A DNA stretch of 64,000 nt, from contig NZ_CP013118.1 in assembly GCF_001443605.1 (NCBI RefSeq), positions 2,847,501 to 2,911,500 on the forward strand, in the 5' to 3' direction. Positions 53,321-62,264 of the stretch are shown piece by piece. The notes beneath the pieces were generated by a model that was not told the DNA's origin, did no database searches, and worked only from the letters and a program-made list of their open reading frames with translations. Position numbers and translations under genes: made by a program. The DNA is from Salinivirga cyanobacteriivorans (GTDB lineage: Bacteria > Bacteroidota > Bacteroidia > Bacteroidales > Salinivirgaceae). The stretch's first letter is position 1, and each line of letters begins with the position of its first letter.

Positions 53321-54877
53321 TTATTCATCAAGCTTTTTTAACAGGCTATTTAATGATACTTTTTCACGTAAAATTTCCGGGATTTTATCTATATCTATTC
53401 TTTTTTGCTCCATGGTGTCCCTATCCCGCAAAGTTACTGTATTGTTTTCAAGCGTCTCATGGTCAACTGTAATTGCATAAGGCGTGCCAATTGCATCCTG
53501 TCTTCTATATCGGCGCCCTATAGAATCTTTTTCTTCATAATGACAATTAAACTCATATTTAAGTTCACGAATAATGGCTCTTGCTTTATCTGGCAATCCG
53601 TCTTTTTTAGTCAATGGGAGCACAGCCAGCTGAATGGGCGCAATAGCCGGTGGCAATGCCATTACTACTCTTTGGTCTGATTTGCCGTTTTCTTTTTCAA
53701 TGGTTTCTTCTTTGTAGGCAGCACTTAGCACGGCCAGGAACATTCTGTCTAGCCCTATTGATGTTTCAACTACGTAAGGAACGTAACTTTCCTGGCGCTC
53801 ATTATCATAATACTGGATTTTTTTGCCAGAAAACTCCTGGTGTTTTGATAAATCGAAGTCTGTACGCGAATGCACACCTTCAAGCTCTTTGAAACCAAAA
53901 GGAAAATTAAACTCGATATCTGTGGCGGCTGTGGCGTAGTGTGCAAGTTTTTCGTGGTCGTGGAAACGTAGCAAGGTGTCGTCATAACCAAGGGCTTTGT
54001 GCCACTTCATGCGTTTCTCTTTCCAGTTGGCAAACCACTCTTCTTCTTTACCTGGCTGTATAAAGTATTGCATTTCCATTTGCTCGAATTCCCGCATACG
54101 GAAAATAAATTGTCTTGCTACAATTTCATTTCTGAACGCTTTACCTATCTGGGCTATCCCAAAGGGCAGGTTCATGCGTCCTGATTTTTGCACATTCAGG
54201 TAATTCACAAAAATTCCCTGGGCAGTTTCAGGTCGCAGGTATATGGTTGATGCCCCCTCATTTACTGACCCCAGTTTGGTGTCGAACATTAAATTAAACT
54301 GACGTACATCTGTCCAGCTTTTACTACCGCTAATCGGACAGGCTATTTCTGCGTCTACGATAATTTGTTTTACCTCTGCCAGGTCATCATTGTCGAGTGC
54401 TGTTTTAAAGCGATGGCGCACATCATCAACCTTCTTTTGGTTTGAAAGCACACGGGGATTTGTTTCCCTGAATTTTCCTTCATCAAAGTCATCCCCGAAT
54501 TTTTTACGGGCCTTCTTGATCTCCTTATCAATTTTACCTTCCAGCTTTTGGATGTAATCTTCAATAAGTACATCGGCCCGGTATCGTTTTTTAGAATCTT
54601 TATTGTCGATTAACGGGTCGTTAAAAGCATCAACGTGCCCCGAAGCTTTCCAAACCGTAGGGTGCATAAATATCGCAGAGTCAATGCCCACAATGTTTTC
54701 ATGCAACATTACCATTGATTTCCACCAATACGATTTGATATTGTTTTTTAATTCTGCTCCCAGCTGTCCATAGTCATAAACAGCACTCAACCCATCATAG
54801 ATTTCGCTACTTTGAAATATAAATCCGTATTCTTTCGCGTGAGATATGATCTTTTTGAATGTATCTTCCTGACTCAT
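53321..54877 (-). CDS. glyS: Glycyl-tRNA synthetase (homodimeric class II type)
   Basis: This 518-residue enzyme has the class II motifs (YDYGQLGAELKNNIKSYWW, motif 2 FGIAQIGKAFRNEI, motif 3 in VVETSIGLDRMFLAVL). It charges tRNA-Gly; a tRNA-Gly gene is present in the window at 12181. The length fits the archaeal/eukaryotic-like homodimer form used by many bacteria. Confidence 0.95.
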   Translation of the reverse strand: MSQEDTFKKIISHAKEYGFIFQSSEIYDGLSAVYDYGQLGAELKNNIKSYWWKSMVMLHENIVGIDSAIFMHPTVWKASGHVDAFNDPLIDNKDSKKRYRADVLIEDYIQKLEGKIDKEIKKARKKFGDDFDEGKFRETNPRVLSNQKKVDDVRHRFKTALDNDDLAEVKQIIVDAEIACPISGSKSWTDVRQFNLMFDTKLGSVNEGASTIYLRPETAQGIFVNYLNVQKSGRMNLPFGIAQIGKAFRNEIVARQFIFRMREFEQMEMQYFIQPGKEEEWFANWKEKRMKWHKALGYDDTLLRFHDHEKLAHYATAATDIEFNFPFGFKELEGVHSRTDFDLSKHQEFSGKKIQYYDNERQESYVPYVVETSIGLDRMFLAVLSAAYKEETIEKENGKSDQRVVMALPPAIAPIQLAVLPLTKKDGLPDKARAIIRELKYEFNCHYEEKDSIGRRYRRQDAIGTPYAITVDHETLENNTVTLRDRDTMEQKRIDIDKIPEILREKVSLNSLLKKLDE

Positions 54878-54905
54878 AGTATAATCCTTCTGAAATTAGC
54901 GCTAA

Positions 54906-54936
54906 CAAAAATATGTTAAATATATGGCTTTTCATA
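54906..54936 (-). promoter_or_regulatory. Promoter of glyS
   Basis: On the minus strand TATG (54936-54933) and TATTTTTG (54913-54906) are separated by 19 bp. The -7 box is an exact TAnnTTTG match, the -33 box has one mismatch. The start codon lies 29 bp downstream. The rest of the 323-bp gap 54878-55200 holds the promoter of the divergent gene and nothing else I can recognise. Confidence 0.5.
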
Positions 54937-55123
54937 AATGTTTTTACGATTTATCTGTTTTTCCTGATAGAAATGTTGCAACACCATACAGCATTATTCA
55001 ATGCTCTTTACCGCAAATAGAAATAATTGTTTTTAGAAAATTCATGAAAGAATGGGAGTTCATTAGATTATTCTTTTGATTTGGAAACAGTTTATGCTGA
55101 TAAATTAAGAGTTTTTTATTTCT

Positions 55124-55154
55124 TTTGTATGACATTAATAAGCGTGTAATTTAG
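55124..55154 (+). promoter_or_regulatory. Promoter of the 858-residue protein operon
   Basis: TTTG at 55124-55127 and TAATTTAG at 55147-55154 are 19 bp apart, with one mismatch in the -7 box. The start codon is 46 bp further. Confidence 0.5.
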
Positions 55155-55200
55155 CGCTTGAATCGACGAACCAGAGTTTGCAATTTTTTTATAACCAGAT

Positions 55201-57777
55201 ATGTTGAGGACCGGACTTAAGATCTTTTTTATACTTGCAGCCATTGCAGCAATTGTGGTGGGCTATTTTTATTTTTTTGAACGAAATAAAAATGTACCTG
55301 ATCCACTAGATGTTTTCTCAAACGAAGGACTGGTTGTAAGGGTCAATCAGCCCGAAAAACTAATCAGTGGCTTTCAGGCTTCAGATTATTCAGGCAAAAG
55401 TCAGCAGATAGATTCAGCTGTGATTGATGCCCTTGAACAAATTGTGTTAATCAACCAGCAGGAAAAAATTAAAGATGTTTATGTGCTTTTTAGTGCCTCT
55501 GACACCTCTATATCATCATTGATCGTTTATGAGAATTATTCTTTCAGGTTGGCCCGTTCGGTGGTGGATTTTTTTCGAAACCATTATGGCAAAAAACAAA
55601 AAGTTGTAGAGCAGGTTAAAGAAGGCAGGCATTTTTATAGCATTTATGAAAACGAAGTGGCTCACCTTTATTTTGGAGAAGAGGCTGGTTTGGTCTTGAT
55701 GAGTCGGAATCGTGAGGTGCTGCTTTCTGGTTTGGCACAGGTAAATAAAAGTTCAACAAAAAAAATTGAATCAAAACTATATAAAACAGCAAGCAAAGAG
55801 GTAGCTGCAAACATTTTTGTAAATGTGAATGCATTTGCAAAATATTTCGGTGGGGCATTATTAACTACCCGTGATTCAGCCGGCCTATATGCCGAACGTA
55901 TGGTTTTGGATATGCATTTAAAACAGGATGAATTATTGCTAAGTGGGCTGTCAAATCCCGGTAAAGATCGTCTTGGAGCATTTATCGCAAAAGCAGATCA
56001 ACGCACATTTAGTTTGCCCGAGATTATTCCTGAAGGTGCAACCGTATTATACCAAATTGCTGCAAATGGACTGACGAAAGAGTTGTATCAGCGTAATAAA
56101 TTACCCAATAATGTGTTAAATTGGCTGAATTCCTGGTCCGACCAGGAGATGGTGCTCTTCGAAGCACAAGGACATCATGCCATTGGCCTTAAGGCTTCAG
56201 GAAAGTCGGTGGCAGTTAATGCACTTGAAAATTATAAAAAGAGCATTGATAAAAATATAAGTGGAGCAAACTATCGTTTCGACCGTCAAACAACATTTGA
56301 TATCTATAGCGGAAATTTTAACTGGATAGGTTCATTTATCCCTGCTTTTTTTACCAAAAAACCGAATTTTAAGTATGCTGCCGCCTCTGGTGAATATGTA
56401 GTGTTCACTGACAACAGAGCTTTATTACGCGATATTTGTAATAACACCATCCTTCAACAAAACTTGAAGAGTAGCTATCAGTTCAGACAGCATGAACCCT
56501 ATCTTTCATCTGCTGCCAATATGGTTGTATACAGCAAGTTCTCATCCCGGGCCATTTCACGTTATTTGAGCGGAAATATTGCTGAGCAGCTCAAAAAACG
56601 GGAAGCCTTCAATATGTTTGATGCAATGGCATGGCAAATGACAGGTAGTGGCAATAATCTCTACAATCACATCATATTTTTCAGTAATGGGGGTGATATA
56701 GAAAAAAGTAATGTGAGATGGAAAACAAAGCTGAAAAGTTCAGCATCTTTAAAACCAGTAGTTGTAAAAAATCACAATAATAGTGTTGATGAGATATTTG
56801 TACAGGATGAGCAAAATTTAATCTATTTAATTAACAGGAAGGGTCGCATATTGTGGCAGAAGCAGCTTGATGGACCTATTATCAGTGATGTTTACCAGGT
56901 AGACAAATACAAAAATAATAAACTACAATATCTTTTTAATACAGCTTCGAAGATTTACCTCATCGACCGTAACGGTAATGATGTAGAGCGTTTCCCGGTT
57001 AATTTATCTACAAAAGCCTCCGCAGGCCTTGCAATGTTCGATTACGAAAAAAATGAGAATTATAGAATTTTTGTTCCGCTCGAAGATAAGCGCCTTCAAC
57101 TATACGATATTGATGCAAATATAGTGGCGGGATGGCAGTTTAATAAATCCGATGATGTTATTACTACACCAGTACAGCATTTTCGGTTCGATGGGAAAGA
57201 TTACATCGTATTTGCCGATACAGTAAGGCATTACATTTTGAATCGCAGAGGAGAATCTCGCATTAAACCGTCAAAAATGGTGGGTAAGTCGAGACGAAAC
57301 AAGATTTACTTCGATAAGTATGTCGCTCGGTGGGTTTCTACAACAACCAGCGGTAAGGTTCACTACATAGACCTTTCCGGAGAAGTAGAAACTAAAGAAT
57401 TGATTGGTATGGACAGAGACCATTATTTCTTATTTGCCGATATTACACGCGATGGCAGGTCAGATTATATCTTTATCGATGGCAAAAATTTAAATGTGTT
57501 CGACAAATCTGGAAAGCAGTTGTTTAAGTATACTTTTAAGCATCCTATAACAGAACCACCGGCTTTTTATGTATTTTCAAGGCATAAGGCCGGGATAGGC
57601 ATAGTCGATAAAAAAGCCGGGAAAGTTTACATGTTTAATCGTGACGGGAAACAGTTCAAAGGGTATCCTTACCCTGGTATTACACCATTTACCATAAGTC
57701 ACATTAGTGGTTTTAGCGGCTTTCAGCTAATTGTGGGAAACTTCGATGGTTTTTTATATGATTATCAATTACCATAA
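55201..57777 (+). CDS. Large membrane-anchored protein with C-terminal propeller (unknown)
   Basis: This 858-residue protein has one N-terminal membrane segment (IFFILAAIAAIVVGYFYFF), so the bulk is periplasmic. Residues 30-510 form a region of unknown fold; residues 530-858 look like a PQQ/quinoprotein-type beta-propeller with blades such as KGRILWQKQLDGPI, RNGNDVERFPVNL and KSGKQLFKYTFKH. I do not recognise the family with certainty (DUF3352-like is possible). It heads an operon with a small membrane protein and a DUF4834 protein. Confidence 0.75.
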   Translation: MLRTGLKIFFILAAIAAIVVGYFYFFERNKNVPDPLDVFSNEGLVVRVNQPEKLISGFQASDYSGKSQQIDSAVIDALEQIVLINQQEKIKDVYVLFSASDTSISSLIVYENYSFRLARSVVDFFRNHYGKKQKVVEQVKEGRHFYSIYENEVAHLYFGEEAGLVLMSRNREVLLSGLAQVNKSSTKKIESKLYKTASKEVAANIFVNVNAFAKYFGGALLTTRDSAGLYAERMVLDMHLKQDELLLSGLSNPGKDRLGAFIAKADQRTFSLPEIIPEGATVLYQIAANGLTKELYQRNKLPNNVLNWLNSWSDQEMVLFEAQGHHAIGLKASGKSVAVNALENYKKSIDKNISGANYRFDRQTTFDIYSGNFNWIGSFIPAFFTKKPNFKYAAASGEYVVFTDNRALLRDICNNTILQQNLKSSYQFRQHEPYLSSAANMVVYSKFSSRAISRYLSGNIAEQLKKREAFNMFDAMAWQMTGSGNNLYNHIIFFSNGGDIEKSNVRWKTKLKSSASLKPVVVKNHNNSVDEIFVQDEQNLIYLINRKGRILWQKQLDGPIISDVYQVDKYKNNKLQYLFNTASKIYLIDRNGNDVERFPVNLSTKASAGLAMFDYEKNENYRIFVPLEDKRLQLYDIDANIVAGWQFNKSDDVITTPVQHFRFDGKDYIVFADTVRHYILNRRGESRIKPSKMVGKSRRNKIYFDKYVARWVSTTTSGKVHYIDLSGEVETKELIGMDRDHYFLFADITRDGRSDYIFIDGKNLNVFDKSGKQLFKYTFKHPITEPPAFYVFSRHKAGIGIVDKKAGKVYMFNRDGKQFKGYPYPGITPFTISHISGFSGFQLIVGNFDGFLYDYQLP

Positions 57778-57786
57778 ATTTGTATT

Positions 57787-58332
57787 ATGGATCATTTATT
57801 TGCAGCTTTTATCATCATAGGGGTTATGTTAGAAATTTATGAGCTTAATCGTGCCAGGTTAGTTGCGCTGCCCACACGTAAATTTTCAGCATTATTGACC
57901 TCTTTGCTGTCATCAGCGCTGGTTTACGGCTTGTTTATGATAGCCGGATTTTATGCACAGACCCTGCTCCCTGAGCTCGGGGTGGTTGCCCAAAAAGGTG
58001 TAGCTGTGACTTTAATAGCTGTAGTAGTAGCTTATAGTTTGTTTCGCGATAAGCGATACAATAAGGCGGGAAAGATGGTTTATGGCAACTTTAACCTATT
58101 TGTGTTGATCTCAGTTGGACGTGGGATATTACATTTAATTACAGGATTTATACTTGCATTAATGGCAGTTCCCGGACTATGGGTGCTTGAAAGCTACGCT
58201 TTTGGCATAATTATTTTTGGCATAGGTGTCATACTGGCGAAAGGCGACAGGGTTAGAATCTTTGGCATTAGTGTTGGATACATTAAAGTAGTTTCTTACG
58301 CTATTGCGACATTTTTGATTTTAATAAACTGA
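57787..58332 (+). CDS. Polytopic membrane protein of unknown function
   Basis: This 181-residue protein has five to six hydrophobic segments (AAFIIIGVMLEIYEL, SSALVYGLFMIAGFY, VAVTLIAVVVAYSLF, LITGFILALMAVPG, GIIIFGIGVILAKG). No family recognised. The gene lies 9 bp after the propeller protein gene and 4 bp before the DUF4834 gene, so the three are likely cotranscribed. Confidence 0.75.
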   Translation: MDHLFAAFIIIGVMLEIYELNRARLVALPTRKFSALLTSLLSSALVYGLFMIAGFYAQTLLPELGVVAQKGVAVTLIAVVVAYSLFRDKRYNKAGKMVYGNFNLFVLISVGRGILHLITGFILALMAVPGLWVLESYAFGIIIFGIGVILAKGDRVRIFGISVGYIKVVSYAIATFLILIN

Positions 58333-58336
58333 TAAT

Positions 58337-58582
58337 ATGGTAATTTTAAAGTTTTTGCTCATCGTATTTGTGGTGTTTTATGTGATTTTACTGTTGGGTA
58401 GATTATATATTCGTCGTTTTATCAGAAAAAACAGCCGGCAATATCAGCAGCAGAAGGATCAGGCACAAGGAGGAGAGCGCCGCCGCAAAAAAGGCGACAC
58501 ATTTGTGCAATATAAACCCGATGAGAAGAAAAATATTCCCAAAGATGAGGGAGATTATGTAGATTACGAAGAAATTAAGTGA
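58337..58582 (+). CDS. DUF4834 family protein
   Basis: This 81-residue protein has an N-terminal membrane segment (FLLIVFVVFYVILLLGRLY), a basic linker and the conserved C-terminal end KIPKDEGDYVDYEEI-like (here KNIPKDEGDYVDYEEIK), as in the DUF4834 family of Bacteroidota. Function unknown. Confidence 0.85.
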   Translation: MVILKFLLIVFVVFYVILLLGRLYIRRFIRKNSRQYQQQKDQAQGGERRRKKGDTFVQYKPDEKKNIPKDEGDYVDYEEIK

Positions 58583-58588
58583 TCTGGT

Positions 58589-58619
58589 TTTGCACACAAA
58601 GGAAACTTTTCTATATTTG
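58589..58619 (+). promoter_or_regulatory. Promoter of tRNA-Leu(CAA)
   Basis: TTTG (58589-58592) and TATATTTG (58612-58619) are exactly 19 bp apart and match the full Bacteroidota promoter consensus. The tRNA begins 14 bp downstream, the same distance as for tRNA-fMet. Confidence 0.78.
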
Positions 58620-58632
58620 CAATCCCAATTTA

Positions 58633-58718
58633 GCCCGGATGGCGGAATTGGTAGACGCGCTGGTCTCAAAAACCAGTGGGCTTTGCCCTTGCCGGTTCGA
58701 CCCCGGCTCCGGGTACCA
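58633..58718 (+). tRNA. tRNA-Leu (anticodon CAA)
   Basis: This is a class II tRNA: acceptor gcccgga with tccgggt, anticodon loop ctcaaaa (CAA) between tggt arms, variable arm tgggctttgccctt, T arm gccggttcgaccccggc, and encoded CCA. Unlike tRNA-Leu(UAA), no remnant or nuclease ORF follows it. Confidence 0.94.
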
Positions 58719-58719
58719 G

Positions 58720-58747
58720 GGTCGTTGAGTTTCAACGACCTTTTTTT
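58720..58747 (+). terminator. Terminator after tRNA-Leu(CAA)
   Basis: ggtcgttga and tcaacgacc form a nine-base stem followed by seven T. Confidence 0.85.
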
Positions 58748-58770
58748 ATATGACCACAATCTTAATACCC

Positions 58771-59244
58771 ATGGAAGCTGAAGCGGAATTAACCAAAGAA
58801 CAAAAACAGCGGAAATTTGATGTCCGCTATCTTGAAATGGCCCGCATTTGGGCTAAAAATTCCTATTGCAAACGCAAGCAGGTTGGAGCACTTATTGTTA
58901 AAGACCGGCAGATAATTTCCGATGGTTATAACGGAACCCCGGCAGGTTTTGAAAATGTGTGCGAAGATGAGAACAACATCACCAAGCAATACGTTCTACA
59001 TGCTGAAGCAAACGCAATTACAAAAGTAGCAAAAACCAATAACAGCAGTGAAAACGGTACACTTTATGTCACTACCTCGCCTTGTATTGAGTGCTCAAAA
59101 CTTATTATTCAGGCCGGCATTAAAAAAGTTGTGTTTGCTGAGCTCTATTCAAGGCATGAAGGCCTTGAATTATTGGAAAGAGCAGGTGTGGAGGTTGTGC
59201 ACTTACCAGATGAAGAAGCTAGGAAACATAATCGAGACCAATAA
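58771..59244 (+). CDS. dCMP deaminase family protein
   Basis: The enzyme has the zinc site of cytidine/deoxycytidylate deaminases: HAEANAITK with catalytic Glu, and TTSPCIECSK with the two Cys ligands. RKQVGALIVKDRQIISDGYNG is typical of dCMP deaminase (ComEB-like), which makes dUMP for thymidylate synthesis. I start at 58771; an ATG at 58750 directly after the terminator would add seven residues. Confidence 0.87.
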   Translation: MEAEAELTKEQKQRKFDVRYLEMARIWAKNSYCKRKQVGALIVKDRQIISDGYNGTPAGFENVCEDENNITKQYVLHAEANAITKVAKTNNSSENGTLYVTTSPCIECSKLIIQAGIKKVVFAELYSRHEGLELLERAGVEVVHLPDEEARKHNRDQ

Positions 59245-59288
59245 TACAGTGGTTCTTTTGTTTTATGATATTAAAGAATAATAAAATT

Positions 59289-60890
59289 ATGAATTATAAA
59301 AATTCGCTGAAACATATTTTATATCCTGCAGTAATAGCTCTTTCTATTATTGTAGGCATTGTAACACATCGTTATTTTTTCCAGTCAGCTCCGGTAGTAC
59401 AAAAAATGTCAGGGGAGCCATCAAAAATAGATAAGCTTTTAAGGAAAATAACCATCGATTATGTAGATGACGTTAAATATGACTCCTTGCAAGAAAAAGC
59501 CATTCCTCAAATAGTTGAAAATCTTGATCCACACTCATCTTATATACCTGCCAGGTTAAAAAAAGAGGTAGACGCACCAATAATGGGCGAATTTGATGGT
59601 ATTGGCGTGCAATTTAATATACGTCGCGACACAGTGATGGTGATTCAAACCATTGCAGGCGGTCCTTCAGAAAAGGTTGGCATTATGGGTGGCGACAGAA
59701 TAGTGAAAGTAAACGATACCGTTATTGCAGGTGTGGATATATCGACCCGTGAGGTTATGAAAAAACTAAAAGGTAAACGGGGTACTAAGGTCAATGTGAG
59801 TGTTAAACGCCCCGGAACCGATGAGCTGATTGACTTTGAAATTATCAGGGATAAAATTCCACTTTATAGTGTCGATATTTCGTATATGTTGAATAATAAA
59901 ACCGGGTATATAAAAGTCAATAAGTTTTCGAGAAATACATATAGTGAGTTCATGCAGGGAGCAAATAAACTCAAAGCCAAAGGCATGAAACAACTCATTG
60001 TTGATTTGCGTGGAAATGGTGGCGGAATAATGGAAGCAGCTATACGCATGGCCGATGAGTTTCTAAATGCCGGGAAGCTCATTGTGTATACGCAGGGCAA
60101 TAACCGAACCAAAAGAGAATATAGAGCATCACGCCAAAATTTTCTAACCAATATTAAAGTTGCGGTGCTCATTGACGAATGGTCAGCCTCAGCGAGTGAA
60201 ATATTTGCCGGGGCATTGCAAGACAATGATAAAGGTGTAATTGTAGGACGCAGGTCTTTTGGCAAAGGTCTCGTTCAGGAACCAGTCTATTTCGATGATG
60301 GATCAGAACTTCGGCTGACCGTGGCAAGGTATTATACCCCGACAGGCCGTTCCATTCAGAAACCCTACGAAAATGGCGATGAGGAATCATACCGCGAAGA
60401 CATTACAAGGAGATATCTGAACGGTGAATTTATGGAGGAAGACAGTATTCAATTTGCCGATAGCCTTAAATTTACAACACCTGGTGGTAAAACTGTTTAT
60501 GGTGGTGGTGGAATAATGCCTGACATTTTTGTCCCGGTAGATACCACAGCAGGAAGCGATTTTCTTTATGATGTGCGCAGAAAAGGACTACAATATAGTT
60601 TTGCATATGACTATACAGACAAAAATCGCGACAGGTTAAAACAATTTGAGGGCTATCAGGAACTCGAAACCCATCTAAACAATCAAAACTTACTTGATAG
60701 TTTTGTGAAATTTGCCAAAAAGAAAGGAATAAATGCAGACCCAGAAGATTTGAAAGTATCTGGCAAAATGTTAAAGACCCAGATAACAGGGCTCGTAGCT
60801 CGCAATATTTTGGGAGACGAAGGATTTTATCCAATTATACACGAAGTAGATACAACATTAAAGAGGGCATTAGAAGAACTGCAAAATTAA
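59289..60890 (+). CDS. S41-family carboxy-terminal processing protease
   Basis: This 533-residue protein has an N-terminal membrane anchor (ILYPAVIALSIIVGIVTHRYF), a PDZ domain at about 75-160 (EFDGIGVQFN, GDRIVKVNDTVI) and the S41 peptidase core, with the catalytic Ser in WSASASEIFAGAL and Lys in GRRSFGKGLVQEP. It degrades or processes periplasmic proteins from the C-terminus, as CtpA/Prc do. The start at 59289 is preferred over 59265. Confidence 0.92.
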   Translation: MNYKNSLKHILYPAVIALSIIVGIVTHRYFFQSAPVVQKMSGEPSKIDKLLRKITIDYVDDVKYDSLQEKAIPQIVENLDPHSSYIPARLKKEVDAPIMGEFDGIGVQFNIRRDTVMVIQTIAGGPSEKVGIMGGDRIVKVNDTVIAGVDISTREVMKKLKGKRGTKVNVSVKRPGTDELIDFEIIRDKIPLYSVDISYMLNNKTGYIKVNKFSRNTYSEFMQGANKLKAKGMKQLIVDLRGNGGGIMEAAIRMADEFLNAGKLIVYTQGNNRTKREYRASRQNFLTNIKVAVLIDEWSASASEIFAGALQDNDKGVIVGRRSFGKGLVQEPVYFDDGSELRLTVARYYTPTGRSIQKPYENGDEESYREDITRRYLNGEFMEEDSIQFADSLKFTTPGGKTVYGGGGIMPDIFVPVDTTAGSDFLYDVRRKGLQYSFAYDYTDKNRDRLKQFEGYQELETHLNNQNLLDSFVKFAKKKGINADPEDLKVSGKMLKTQITGLVARNILGDEGFYPIIHEVDTTLKRALEELQN

Positions 60891-61312
60891 TTGTAGATAC
60901 GTAAATACCGTCCATCAAAATTTGTATTATATGATTTAAGCGGAAATTCGCTTGGTCCCTGGGTTACCATTCCATTTTCAATATAAAACCTGCTTTGACA
61001 GGTATCGCATTGCAGATATAATTCATTTTCAGGATCAACACTTACGCGCGTGCCATATTCAGCTTCATATGGACAGGTGCGTTCCAATGCAGAAAAATCG
61101 CTGAAGTTTTTTCGGTATAATAATATTCCACTTACGCCACCAGTAATATATTTATAGCTCCCTGGCACTAAATCATTAAATTCTGCACTATTTATATCTA
61201 TTGTGATATTTACATTTGTCTCAGGTACCGGGTTTTGATCATCTTTACATTGTAATAAAATGAGTAAAGCAACGCCAAATAATAAAAATTGAACTAATTT
61301 TGTGTTTTTCAT
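60887..61312 (-). CDS. Rieske-like lipoprotein with incomplete cluster ligands
   Basis: This 141-residue protein has a lipoprotein signal peptide (FLLFGVALLILLQCKDD). Its C-terminal half has the Rieske order of motifs, but the first is CPYEAEYG, with Tyr in place of His, and the second is LQCDTCQSRFYIENG, without the usual His. The later GPSEFPLKSY matches the GPAxxPL segment of Rieske proteins. It may have lost the 2Fe-2S cluster or bind another metal. It is convergent with the S41 protease gene (4-bp overlap). Confidence 0.72.
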   Translation of the reverse strand: MKNTKLVQFLLFGVALLILLQCKDDQNPVPETNVNITIDINSAEFNDLVPGSYKYITGGVSGILLYRKNFSDFSALERTCPYEAEYGTRVSVDPENELYLQCDTCQSRFYIENGMVTQGPSEFPLKSYNTNFDGRYLRIYN

Positions 61313-61350
61313 CTTTGTTATTCAGTATAAAATAAAAGATAAGAACAGTT

Positions 61351-61442
61351 TTGATATACAACAAAAATAACTTAATATTACATACAAAACGAATACTTTG
61401 GATCATTAGTATTTTTTTTTTGCGGGTTGCGCAACCACAGAT
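61351..61442 (+). other. Lipoprotein leader in a different frame, split at a T10 tract
   Basis: From TTG 61351 the frame encodes a signal-peptide-like stretch ending HTKRILWIISIFF at the tract of ten T (61412-61421). One extra T would continue it as FFFAGCATTDVKYS into the following gene and create a lipobox (FAGC). As read, the two halves are out of frame. The site could be a sequencing undercount, a slippage site or a phase-variable tract. Confidence 0.55.
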
Positions 61443-61814
61443 GTGAAATATTCTATTGACCAGGGAAAAGTTGGGAAAAGTGGTACCGTAGGAATAAAAT
61501 ACCGATTAGAACAATTCAAAAAAAAACGAGAAAGCAGAAAAGAAGAACGGGTTTATCAAAGGTCATTGCGCAAAAATGAAAGAGCCATAAAGCGTTTTAA
61601 TCGTAAGTTTCAGGATAAACGCACAAAAAAAATGATGAAGCGTAGTGCACGCAAATCAAAAAGAGTTAATAAAGGTAAGAATCAATATAATGTTTTTGAA
61701 CGCATATTAAATAGTACTGCTGAATATGGAAGAATTCTTGGAGACTATAATTACGGTTTTGATTGGATTAGGCGCACTTTTGATCAGTGCTTTTCGAAAA
61801 AGAAAAAGCCCTAA
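61443..61814 (+). CDS. Basic hypothetical protein, probable lipoprotein with frameshifted leader
   Basis: This 123-residue frame opens with GTG at 61443, is very rich in Lys and Arg (FKKKRESRKEERVYQRSLRK) and has no known domain. Upstream in the same frame the codons for AGCATTD are visible, so the true product is likely a lipoprotein whose signal peptide lies in another frame before the T10 tract. Its 3' end overlaps the next gene by 89 bp in another frame. Confidence 0.6.
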   Translation: MKYSIDQGKVGKSGTVGIKYRLEQFKKKRESRKEERVYQRSLRKNERAIKRFNRKFQDKRTKKMMKRSARKSKRVNKGKNQYNVFERILNSTAEYGRILGDYNYGFDWIRRTFDQCFSKKKKP

Positions 61815-62151
61815 AGAGACAAATGCTGCAGATAACCAGGAGATCAATGATTTTTTTTCTGAAGAAGAAGACCAATATTTTACAGATAAAGATATGGCTG
61901 CACCCAATGCAGAAAAAAATGGGTTGAATATATCAGGTCTTGAAAATATAAAAGAAAGTACAGCTATGCCAGAAGAATTCTCTGCAAATGATCCTCCGGA
62001 AAAGGAAAAACAAAGGCCGGAAAAATTATTGTATAATTCTCCGGAAAAACACAGCAAATCCAAAGCTGTTTTAAAACAGTCCAGAAAGCAAGGTTTTAAT
62101 GCGAGAAAGGCAATTATTTATGCCACAATTATTAATCGAAAATATTCTTAA
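61726..62151 (+). CDS. Small membrane protein with conserved C-terminus
   Basis: This 141-residue protein has one N-terminal hydrophobic segment (IITVLIGLGALLISAF), a long acidic, low-complexity middle and the C-terminal FNARKAIIYATIINRKYS. This end recurs in a family of short Bacteroidota proteins of unknown role (RKAVIYSEILNRKY type). It overlaps the previous gene by 89 bp. Confidence 0.75.
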   Translation: MEEFLETIITVLIGLGALLISAFRKRKSPKETNAADNQEINDFFSEEEDQYFTDKDMAAPNAEKNGLNISGLENIKESTAMPEEFSANDPPEKEKQRPEKLLYNSPEKHSKSKAVLKQSRKQGFNARKAIIYATIINRKYS

Positions 62152-62189
62152 GAAAATGTTAGAGGCATGTTAATTTTTCTTAAGCAATT

Positions 62190-62222
62190 TTTGGATTAAT
62201 GGGTATTAAATATTTATATTTA
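62190..62222 (+). promoter_or_regulatory. Possible promoter of the TonB-dependent receptor
   Basis: TTTG (62190-62193) and TATATTTA (62215-62222) lie 21 bp apart, a near match to the consensus with slightly long spacing. Confidence 0.35.
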
Positions 62223-62264
62223 CCCTTTCATAATTAGGAAAGTTCTAAATAAAAATATGTGATT

